A stretch of 64,000 bases of DNA from Pseudorhodoferax aquiterrae. Lineage in GTDB: Bacteria > Pseudomonadota > Gammaproteobacteria > Burkholderiales > Burkholderiaceae_C. Each line of letters starts with the position of its first letter. Positions within the stretch are counted from its first letter, which is position 1. Shown in pieces: positions 8,412-16,267 of this stretch. The position numbers were made by a program, and so were the translations under genes. Below the pieces are notes generated by a model that was not told the origin of the DNA, did not search any database, and was given only the letters and a program-made list of their open reading frames with translations. The stretch spans positions 186,001-250,000 of the forward strand of contig NZ_BMYK01000007.1 in NCBI RefSeq assembly GCF_014652235.1, written 5' to 3'.

Positions 8412-8663
8412 GTGGACGACCCCATCGGCAACAGTTACCAGGCCTTCGCGGCCAGCCAGCAGGCCAGGCTCGAGGCCGAGTCGCGCATGTTCGCCTCGGC
8501 GCTGGACCTGCAGGCTCCGCCAGACACCAGCCTCTTCAAGGCCATGCAGGTCGAGCGCCGGCGCGAGATCTTCTGCCTGCGCACCTTGCTGCACTTTTCC
8601 GAACAGGCGGCAGAACACGCGCGCGCCTTGACGCAGCGCCTGCCCCGGCGGCCGCCGTCCTGA
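8412..8663 (+). CDS. Small hypothetical protein
   Basis: 83 residues from a GTG start at 8412; no convincing Shine-Dalgarno. The sequence is helical and charged, with F-K-A-M-Q-V-E-R-R-R-E-I-F-C-L in the middle, and the third codon positions are almost all G/C, as in real genes here. I do not recognise a family. It lies between the catabolic operon and the glycosyltransferase at 8699, and the sigma-54-like element of that gene begins just after its stop. The start is uncertain. Confidence 0.5.
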   Translation: MDDPIGNSYQAFAASQQARLEAESRMFASALDLQAPPDTSLFKAMQVERRREIFCLRTLLHFSEQAAEHARALTQRLPRRPPS

Positions 8664-8672
8664 TCCGGGGCC

Positions 8673-8688
8673 GGGCACGGCGCTTGCC
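8673..8688 (+). promoter_or_regulatory. Sigma-54 (-24/-12) promoter P1
   Basis: GGGCACG-GCGC-TTGCC matches TGGCACG-N4-TTGCW with GG (8674-8675) and GC (8686-8687) exactly 12 bp apart. Predicted +1 falls on or next to the ATG (8699) of the glycosyltransferase. Confidence 0.65.
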
Positions 8689-8698
8689 CCGGCCGGGC

Positions 8699-9662
8699 AT
8701 GGCCTCGATCCACACCTCCCCCCCCGCTCTGCCGCGCCGCCGCATCCTGACCTGGCATGTGCACGGCAACTACCTGTACTACCTGAGCCAGGTGCCGCAC
8801 GACTTCTACCTCGTGACCGATGCCGGGCGAACGCCGGGCCGCAGCGGGCGCAGCGGCACGCTGCCCTGGGGCGACAACGTGCACGAGGCGCCCGTCGAGC
8901 GGCTGCAGGCCATGGAGTTCGACCTCGTGCTCTACCAGTCGCGCCAGAACTGGGACGAGGACCGGCTCATGCTGCTGTCCGAGGCCCAGCGCGCGCTGCC
9001 GCGCATCTACCTGGAGCACGACCCGCCCCAGCAGAACCCGACCGACCAGCGCCACTGGGTCGACGACCCGGGGGCGCTGCTGGTGCAGGTCACGCCATTC
9101 AACGCGCTGATGTGGGACGCCGGCCGCACGCCGCAGCGCGTGATCGAGCACGGCGTGCAGTTGCTGGGGCCGGCCCGCTACACCGGCCGGCGTGCCTGCG
9201 GCATCATGGTCGTGAACCAGCTGCAGCGCCGCGGCCGCAAGCTCGGGCTGGACCTGTACCAGTCCGCGGCGGGCCAGCTGCCGCTGGAACTGGTCGGCAT
9301 GGAAAGCAACCTGGTCGGCGGGCTCGGCGAGATCGACAACGCGGCGCTGCCGGCCTTCATGGCCGACTACCGCTTCTTCTTCCACCCGGTGCGCTACACC
9401 AGCCTGGGCCTGGCGCTGATCGAGGCCATGGCCGTGGGCCTGCCCGTCGTGGGCCTGGCCACGACCGAACTGTCCACGGTCATCCGTTCCGGCGAGAACG
9501 GCTACATCGACACCCGGCCCGAGCGGCTGGTGCAGGTCATGCAGCAGCTGCTGCGCGACCCCGGCCTGGCCGAGGAGTGGGGCGAGGCCGGCCGGCGCGC
9601 GGCGGCCGAGCGCTTCGGCATCGGGCGCTTCGTGGCCGACTGGCAGGCCACCATCGCCGAGC

Positions 9663-9673
<11 letters not shown>
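8699..9673 (+). CDS. Glycosyltransferase, GT-B fold (GT4-like)
   Basis: 324 residues. The C-terminal half carries the GT-B donor-site pattern: [26 protein letters not shown], with the E of E-A-M as the usual nucleotide-sugar ligand, followed by G-E-N-G-Y. The N-terminal domain is short. It probably transfers a sugar in a surface polysaccharide or glycoprotein pathway in the cytoplasm. No Shine-Dalgarno is visible; the predicted sigma-54 start site coincides with the ATG, so translation may be leaderless. Its 3' end overlaps the convergent epimerase gene by 11 bp. Confidence 0.8.
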
Positions 9674-10688
<1,015 letters not shown>

Positions 10689-10706
10689 GGGCAGTCTCCA
10701 GGCAGG

Positions 10707-11708
10707 TCAGGGGAACAGGGTGCGAAAGCGCCAGGCGCCGCGCAGCCGCCAATAGCAGGCCAGGAACGGGATGGCCAGCGAGGTCACGAGCATCTCGGCC
10801 ACATGGCCCGGCGCATGCGAGGCGCCGCGCAGGCGCCGCAGCGCGAACACCAGGCAGCCGGCCAGCGCCAGCGCCGCGAACGCGCCGGCCCAGGCGCCCT
10901 GGCCGGCCAGCGCGGTGCCCAGGGCCGCGAGGCCGGCGCCCACCACCAGCGCGTACAGCCAGGGCGGGCGGCGCCGGATGCGGCTGCGGAACAGGGCCGG
11001 GTGCTTGGCGTAGAGCAGCGCGTCGAAGTAGACGTTGGCCTGCTGCGCCATCGAGATGCCCCAGCGCACCGGCCGCACCGGGTGCACGACCACGGCGCGC
11101 TCGGCCCGGCCGACGCCGCCGTAGCGCTCCAGCAGCGCGAACTGCAAGTCCGAGTCCTCGCGCCAGGCGCGCGTGAAGCGCGCGTCGAAGCCGCCCACGC
11201 CCAGCAGCGCATTGCGGCGCACGAAGGCGTTGGCGGTCACGAACTCGGCCCGCTCCAGGCCCTGGGTCATGCGCGCGTGGTCGGTCGGCGCGCCGTCCAC
11301 GGGCACGACCACGCGGCCGCCGGCCGCCACCAGGCCGCCCTCGAGCGCGCGCAGGCCCTCGGCCAGCCAGTCGGGCGCGGGCACGGTGTCGTCGTCGGTG
11401 AACGCGATGACGGGCGCGCGCGTGCTGCGCCAGCCCGTGTTGCGCGCGCCGGCCGGCCCGCGCGTGCCCTCGGCGCGGGCGTAGCGCAGGCGCGGCCGGG
11501 TGCCGCCGCCTTCGGCCAGCGTGCGCACCAGCGTTTCGGTCTCGGCGCAGGGGCCGTCGTCCACCACCACGATCTCCCAGTCGTGCACCAGGCCCTGCTG
11601 GCGCAGCAAGGCCTGCAGGCAGCGGCGCAGCAGGCCGGGGCGGCGGCAGGTGGCGATGACCACGGCGACCTGCGGCGCCGCCGGGTCCGCCGCCGCGAAG
11701 CGCTTCAC
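10707..11708 (-). CDS. Family 2 glycosyltransferase with C-terminal membrane segments
   Basis: 333 residues from a GTG at 11708 that overlaps the carbamoyltransferase stop (GTGA) with GGAG eight bases upstream. The GT-A fold is plain: V-A-V-V-I-A-T-C-R-R-P-G-L-L near the N-terminus, V-V-V-D-D-G, and the metal-binding F-T-D-D-D-T (DxD). The last ~80 residues contain hydrophobic helices (A-L-V-V-G-A-G-L-A-A-L-G-T-A-L and a following stretch), so it is membrane-anchored. Probably adds a sugar to a lipid-linked glycan on the cytoplasmic face. Confidence 0.88.
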   Translation of the reverse strand: MKRFAAADPAAPQVAVVIATCRRPGLLRRCLQALLRQQGLVHDWEIVVVDDGPCAETETLVRTLAEGGGTRPRLRYARAEGTRGPAGARNTGWRSTRAPVIAFTDDDTVPAPDWLAEGLRALEGGLVAAGGRVVVPVDGAPTDHARMTQGLERAEFVTANAFVRRNALLGVGGFDARFTRAWREDSDLQFALLERYGGVGRAERAVVVHPVRPVRWGISMAQQANVYFDALLYAKHPALFRSRIRRRPPWLYALVVGAGLAALGTALAGQGAWAGAFAALALAGCLVFALRRLRGASHAPGHVAEMLVTSLAIPFLACYWRLRGAWRFRTLFP

Positions 11709-13468
11709 CGCGGCTTCTCCAGCAGGAAAGGGCCCATCACCAGCGCGTCCAGCGGCGTGCTGAAGAAGGCGTCGAGCGCATCCTTGGGCGTGCAGACCAC
11801 GGGCTCGCCGCGCACGTTGAACGAGGTGTTGATCAGCACGGGCACCCCGGTGCGCTCGCCGAAAGCCTGCAGCAGCGCGTGCAGGCGCGGGTTGTCCTCG
11901 GCCGTGACGGTCTGCACGCGCGCCGTGCGGTCCTGGTGGCAGGCGGCCGGGATGCGCGCGGCCTGCTCGGGCCGCACGTCGTACAGGAACAGCATGAACG
12001 GCGCCTCGCCGCCGTTGGCCTCGGCCGGCGTGAACCAGTCCGCCAGGCGCTCGCGCGGCACCACGGGCGCCACCGGGCGGAAGTCCTCGCGGTCCTTGAG
12101 CTCGTTGATGCGCGCCTGCATGCCGGCGTCCAGCGGCGAGGCCAGGATGGAGCGCGCGCCCAGCGCGCGCGGGCCGAACTCCATGCGGCCCTGGAACCAG
12201 CCGAGCACGGCGCCGCGCGCCAGCAGCTCGCTGGCGCGCCCGGCCACGTTGTCCAGCCGGCGGTAGGGCAGCTTGGCCCAGCGCAGCAGGGCTTCGATCT
12301 CCTCGTCCGCGTAGGCCGGGCCCAGGTAGGCGTGGCGCATGGACCAGGGGCGCGTCGCCAGCGGCGTGGCGCCGTCGACATCGGGGGCCTTGCCCGCGCG
12401 CTCGCGCGCATCGGTCCACAGCGCCGCGCCCAGCGCGGTCCCCGCATCGCCCGCGGCGGGCTGCACCCAGACCGATTCGAAGATGCCGCTGTCGCGCAGC
12501 TTGGCGTTCATGACGCAGTTCAGCGCCACGCCGCCGGCCATGGCCAGCCGCGCCTGGCCGCTGGCCTCGCGCAGCCAGCGCGCGATGTGCAACACGGTTT
12601 GCTCCAGCACGGCCTGCAGCGAGGCGGCCAGGTCGAAGTGCTGCGCTTCCAGCGGCGTGCCGCGCTGGCGGGCCGGGCCGGCCAGCGCGACCAGGTCGAC
12701 CGGGTCGATGCGGTAGCCGCCCGCCGGCAGCAGGCCGATGTGGGCGCGCAGCGCCGAGGCGAAGCGCGGCTGGCCCATGGCGGCCAGCGCCATGACCTTG
12801 TACTCGTCCGAGGAGTGCAGAAAGCCCAGGTGCGCCGTCACGCGCTCGTAAAGCAGGCCCAGCGAGTGCGGCATGCGGACCTCGCCCAGCGCGCGGTAGC
12901 GCCCGTCCGCGTAGACGCCGTAGCCGGTCGTGGCGTCCTCGCCGCGGCCGTCCAGCGTCATCACGGCGCAGCTCTCGTAGGGGCTGGCCAGGAAGGCGCT
13001 GGCCTGGTGGCTCAGGTGGTGGCCGACGAAATGGAAGCGGTAGGGCCCGTCGGGCCGCGCGCCCTTCAGCCGCGCCTGCAGGTGGTGCGGCGCGCCGTCG
13101 GCCAGTTGGCGCGGCGCGTTGACGATGTAGGCCGCGAACAGCGGGTCCCAGGGGTTCTCCCAGGGCCCGGCCGGCTGCGCCGAGGGTTCCAGCGGCAGCG
13201 CGATCGCGGCGTCGGCGCGGCCGGCCAGGAAGCGCGCCGGGTCGTAGCTGTAGGCCACGTGGTCGACATCGGTCAGGCGCAGGCCGGCCTGGCGCAGGCA
13301 GTCGTCGATGGCATGGAAGGGCAGCTCCCAGGCCGTGAACGGCAGCGGCCGCTTGGCGTGCTTGATGCGCGTGAAGCGCTCCTCCTCGCTGGCCGCCACG
13401 ACCGCGCCGTCCACGACCAGGGCCGCCGCGCTGTCGTGGAAGGCCGCGTTGATGCCCAGCGTGATCAT
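11705..13468 (-). CDS. O-carbamoyltransferase (NodU/CmcH/TobZ family)
   Basis: 587 residues, typical length. The N-terminal Kae1-like domain shows T-L-G-I-N-A-A-F-H-D-S-A-A-A and E-E-E-R-F-T-R-I-K-H, and V-G-H-H-L-S-H-Q-A-S-A-F with the His cluster that binds metal/carbamoyladenylate; A-G-G-V-A-L-N-C follows. The C-terminal half holds the G-P-R-A-L-G-x-R-S-I and N-T-S-F-N-V motifs of the YrdC-like and carbamoyltransfer region. It uses carbamoyl phosphate and ATP to carbamoylate a hydroxyl, here presumably on a glycan sugar since it sits between three glycosyltransferases. ATG overlaps the GT9 stop. Confidence 0.92.
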   Translation of the reverse strand: MITLGINAAFHDSAAALVVDGAVVAASEEERFTRIKHAKRPLPFTAWELPFHAIDDCLRQAGLRLTDVDHVAYSYDPARFLAGRADAAIALPLEPSAQPAGPWENPWDPLFAAYIVNAPRQLADGAPHHLQARLKGARPDGPYRFHFVGHHLSHQASAFLASPYESCAVMTLDGRGEDATTGYGVYADGRYRALGEVRMPHSLGLLYERVTAHLGFLHSSDEYKVMALAAMGQPRFASALRAHIGLLPAGGYRIDPVDLVALAGPARQRGTPLEAQHFDLAASLQAVLEQTVLHIARWLREASGQARLAMAGGVALNCVMNAKLRDSGIFESVWVQPAAGDAGTALGAALWTDARERAGKAPDVDGATPLATRPWSMRHAYLGPAYADEEIEALLRWAKLPYRRLDNVAGRASELLARGAVLGWFQGRMEFGPRALGARSILASPLDAGMQARINELKDREDFRPVAPVVPRERLADWFTPAEANGGEAPFMLFLYDVRPEQAARIPAACHQDRTARVQTVTAEDNPRLHALLQAFGERTGVPVLINTSFNVRGEPVVCTPKDALDAFFSTPLDALVMGPFLLEKPR

Positions 13469-14559
13469 GCGGCCTCCCTGGCGCCGGCCTGCAGCAGTTC
13501 CAGCGCGGCCGCGGCCACGTCGGCCGGCGCGACCCGGGCCAGGCAGTCGTGGTGGCCGGCCGGACAGGTGCTGCGCAGGCAGTGGCGGCAATCGACATCG
13601 TGGAACAGCACGCGCGCGGGCACCTGCCAGGGCGTGTGCTGCGGGTTGGTCTGCGCGTACAGCACGACCACGGGCGTGCCCAGTGCGGCCGCCATGTGCA
13701 CGGGGCCGGTGTTGTTGGCCACCAGCACGCGCGCACCGGCCAGCAGCGCGCCGAGCTCGCCCAGGTCCAGCGCACCGGCCAGCGCCAGCGAAGGCATGGC
13801 CATGCGGCTGCGCACCTGCTCGACGAGCGCCTGCTCCGACGCAGTACCGGTGAACACCGGCAGCAGGCCGCTGAGCCGCGCGATGGCATCGGCGGCGGCG
13901 GCGAAGCCCTCGGGTGCGTAGCGGCGCGAGGCAGCGCTCGCGCCCACGTGCACGGCGAAGTAGGGGCGGCTCGCGCTGCCACTGGCCGCCGCCAGGCGCT
14001 GGCGCAAGCGGCGCGCGTGCGCCGAAGGCACCTGGAACACCAGCGGCCCGCCGCTCGCGTCGATGCCCAGCTGGCGCACTAGGTCCAGCTGGCGCTGCAC
14101 CTCGTGGCGCATGCCGGTCTGCACCTGGTCGGCGTCGCGCACCCAGTCGCTGAGCAGGCCGTAGGGATTCTCGCGGCTGTGCGCGAGCCGCAGCGGGATG
14201 CCGGCCAGCCGGCACAGCAATGCTGCCGGCAGCGCGCTCTGCGTGCAGACCGTGAAGACGATGGCCGCATCGAACTCGGCGAGGGCCAGGCGCTGCAGCA
14301 GTGCATGGTCGGCCTGCGCCCCGTCGCCCGCGGACGAGCGCACCCAGGGCGCGTCGTAGGCGATGGCCTCGTCCAGCATGGGCAGGTGGGGCAGCGCGGC
14401 CGCGCCGGACGGCGAGGCCAGCAGTGCCATGCGGGCCTGCGGCAGTGCCTGGCGCAGGGCCGCGAGCGCGGGTGTGGTCATGAGCAGATCGCCCAGGTTG
14501 TCCAGCCGTACCACGAGCAGGCGGCGGACCTGGGCCCAGCGGGCGTCGATCACAGCCAT
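13465..14559 (-). CDS. Glycosyltransferase family 9 (heptosyltransferase-like)
   Basis: 364 residues. The opening L-L-V-V-R-L-D-N-L-G-D-L-L-M-T-T-P is the GT9 signature, and N-N-T-G-P-V-H-M-A-A-A-L-G-T-P is the donor-site motif of heptosyltransferases. A Cys-rich segment near the C-terminus (D-C-R-H-C-L-R-S-T-C-P-A-G-H-H-D-C-L) is seen in many GT9 paralogues. Overlaps the upstream GT4 by 10 bp and the downstream carbamoyltransferase by 4. A second GT9 gene lies at 28.2-29.3 kb. Acceptor unknown. Confidence 0.9.
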   Translation of the reverse strand: MAVIDARWAQVRRLLVVRLDNLGDLLMTTPALAALRQALPQARMALLASPSGAAALPHLPMLDEAIAYDAPWVRSSAGDGAQADHALLQRLALAEFDAAIVFTVCTQSALPAALLCRLAGIPLRLAHSRENPYGLLSDWVRDADQVQTGMRHEVQRQLDLVRQLGIDASGGPLVFQVPSAHARRLRQRLAAASGSASRPYFAVHVGASAASRRYAPEGFAAAADAIARLSGLLPVFTGTASEQALVEQVRSRMAMPSLALAGALDLGELGALLAGARVLVANNTGPVHMAAALGTPVVVLYAQTNPQHTPWQVPARVLFHDVDCRHCLRSTCPAGHHDCLARVAPADVAAAALELLQAGAREAA

Positions 14560-15866
14560 GGCCGCTCCTGTGCGGCCAGCGCGAGCCGGCCGGCGCCAGC
14601 GGCATGGAGGCTGCGCTGCGCGGGCACTGGCACGCGCCGTATGCCGCGGTAGACACCGAGCAGGCCGTCGACCACCTTGTCCCAGGTGAACAGCCGCTGC
14701 ACGCGGCGCCGCCCCGCGGCGCCCAGGCGCGCGGCCAGTGCCGGATCGCGCTGCAGCAGCGCCAGCCGCGCGGCCAGTGCGGCGGGGTCGTGCGGCGGCA
14801 CCAGGAAGCCGGTGGCGCCGTCCACCACCGAATGGCGCAGCCCGCCCACGTCGCTGGCCAGCACCGGGATGGCGCAGGCCATGGCCTCCAGCGGCGTGAT
14901 GCCGAAGGGCTCGTACCAGGGCGTGGAAACGAACACGTCGGCGGCCGCGTAGAAGGGGCGCAGCGCATGGCGTGCGCGGTGGCCCGTGAACTGCACCTCG
15001 GCGGCGATGCCCAGTTCGTGCGCCAGCGCGCGCAGCCGGCCGATCTCGGGCGTGCGCGCCGCATCGGGCTCGGGCGTCTCACCGCCCACCACGAGCAGCC
15101 GTGCGCGCCGGCCGGCCGCCTGGTCGCGCAGCAGGGCCAGCGCGCGCACCACGTTGTCCACGCCCTTGCGGGGCACCAGCCGGCCCAGCTGCAGCACCAG
15201 GAATTCGTCCGCATCCAGGCCCAGCGCGCGGCGCGCTGCAGCCCGGTCCATGGGTGCGAACTCCTGCGGGTCGAAACCGCAAGGCACCAGCGCAAGGCGC
15301 TGCGGCGCCGCGTTGTACAGACCGATGAGGTCGGCCCGGTCCTGCGGGCACTCGGCGATCACGGCATCGGCATCGCGCACGCAGTCGCGCTCGATCGCGA
15401 TGCGCTCGGGCGGAAAGGCATCGGCCGATTTCTGGTGCTGCAGCCGCACCAGGCCCAGCGCATGGAAGGTGATTGCGAACGGCAGGCCCAGGCGCTGCTG
15501 CAATTGCCGCGCGACCAGGCCCGACATGAAGAAGTTCGCATGCGCGAGGTCGTAGGTGTTGTGGCGCATCCATTGCTCGCAGCTGCGCATGAACTGCGGC
15601 ATGTGTTGCAGCAAGTCTTCCTTGCGCAGGTAGCGGTCCGGGCCCGCCGTCACATGCACCACGCGCGCACCGCGGCATAGGGACTGCACGTCCGGCAGGC
15701 CGGGCGCGTCGCGGCGCGTGAACACGTCCACGCGGTGGCCGCGCCGCGCCAGCGTGCGTGCCACGTGGTCCACATAGATGTTCTGCCCGCCGGCGTCGAC
15801 GCCGCCGGCCGGCGCGAGCGGCGAGGCGTGCTCGCTGATCAGCGCAATGCGCAAGCCTGTATTCAT
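14550..15866 (-). CDS. Glycosyltransferase family 4 (GT-B)
   Basis: 438 residues. N-terminal half: R-I-A-L-I-S-E-H-A-S-P and the glycine-rich G-G-V-D-A-G-G-Q-N-I-Y-V acceptor loop typical of sucrose-synthase/MshA-like GT4 enzymes. C-terminal half: L-G-R-L-V-P-R-K-G-V-D-N-V and T-P-W-Y-E-P-F-G-I-T-P-L-E-A-M-A, with the E-x7-E donor motif. First gene of the minus-strand glycan operon (GT4-GT9-carbamoyltransferase-GT2-UXS). A sigma-54-type promoter lies 54 bp upstream. Start ATG 15866 chosen because it precedes the conserved first beta strand; no strong Shine-Dalgarno. Confidence 0.9.
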   Translation of the reverse strand: MNTGLRIALISEHASPLAPAGGVDAGGQNIYVDHVARTLARRGHRVDVFTRRDAPGLPDVQSLCRGARVVHVTAGPDRYLRKEDLLQHMPQFMRSCEQWMRHNTYDLAHANFFMSGLVARQLQQRLGLPFAITFHALGLVRLQHQKSADAFPPERIAIERDCVRDADAVIAECPQDRADLIGLYNAAPQRLALVPCGFDPQEFAPMDRAAARRALGLDADEFLVLQLGRLVPRKGVDNVVRALALLRDQAAGRRARLLVVGGETPEPDAARTPEIGRLRALAHELGIAAEVQFTGHRARHALRPFYAAADVFVSTPWYEPFGITPLEAMACAIPVLASDVGGLRHSVVDGATGFLVPPHDPAALAARLALLQRDPALAARLGAAGRRRVQRLFTWDKVVDGLLGVYRGIRRVPVPAQRSLHAAGAGRLALAAQERPWL

Positions 15867-15919
15867 GGTGTTGTCGCTTCTGTAGCGCCGGAAACCGCTC
15901 CGGCCTCGCCTGGGCACTT

Positions 15920-15935
15920 GGCAATGGGCATGCCC
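15920..15935 (-). promoter_or_regulatory. Sigma-54 promoter P2 (glycan operon)
   Basis: On the minus strand GGGCATG-CCCA-TTGCC, with GG and GC 12 bp apart. Predicted +1 near 15909 gives a leader of ~43 nt to the GT4 ATG. It lies back to back with P3 on the other strand. Confidence 0.6.
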
Positions 15936-15949
15936 GGGGCGTGCAGGGC

Positions 15950-15965
15950 GGGCAGGCGCCTTGCC
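15950..15965 (+). promoter_or_regulatory. Sigma-54 promoter P3 (small gene)
   Basis: GGGCAGG-CGCC-TTGCC with GG (15951-15952) and GC (15963-15964) 12 bp apart. Predicted +1 coincides with an ATG at 15976. Confidence 0.5.
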
Positions 15966-15975
15966 CTGGCGCCGC

Positions 15976-16247
15976 ATGCAGACCACTTCCTCCACCGCCG
16001 CCCGCGGCAGCGGGCTGGGACGGCGCGCGGCGCCGCTGGCGCTGGCCCGCGCCCTGTCCCTGGTCGAGACGCCCGCCTGTCCTGCTGCCACGGCATGGAC
16101 GGCATCGTGGTCGGCGTGGGCGGTGCCGAGCCCTGGTACGGCGAGGCCTTCGGCCCGGTGCTGGCGGCCTGCCTGCGGGCCGAGGTGCAGCGGCTGGCGG
16201 CCGAGGCGGCCGGGCAAGACCTGCTGGCGGTGCCGGACGGCCGGTAA
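15976..16247 (+). CDS. Small unknown gene with apparent internal frameshift
   Basis: Two reading frames look coding in series. From ATG 15976 the frame is G/C-ending for ~30 codons; from about 16068 the neighbouring frame becomes perfectly G/C-ending, continues through ATG 16095 and ends with TAA at 16245-16247. The second part alone would be 50 residues (M-D-G-I-V-V-G-V-G-G-A-E-P-W-Y-G, then helical L-A-A-C-L-R-A-E-V-Q-R-L-A-A-E-A). Joined by a -1 shift near 16068 it would be about 90 residues. It starts at a sigma-54-like promoter and ends inside a strong hairpin, so a transcript is likely. No family recognised; an sRNA or just the 50-residue protein remain possible. Confidence 0.4.
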
Positions 16248-16267
16248 GCGCTGCCGCAGCGCTTACC
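16243..16267 (+). terminator. Perfect 11-bp hairpin between convergent genes
   Basis: GGTAAGCGCTG (16243-16253) is followed by CCG and then its exact inverse (16257-16267). It contains the stop of the small plus-strand gene and abuts the stop of the minus-strand sensor gene, so it probably works for both. No T tract on either side. Confidence 0.65.
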
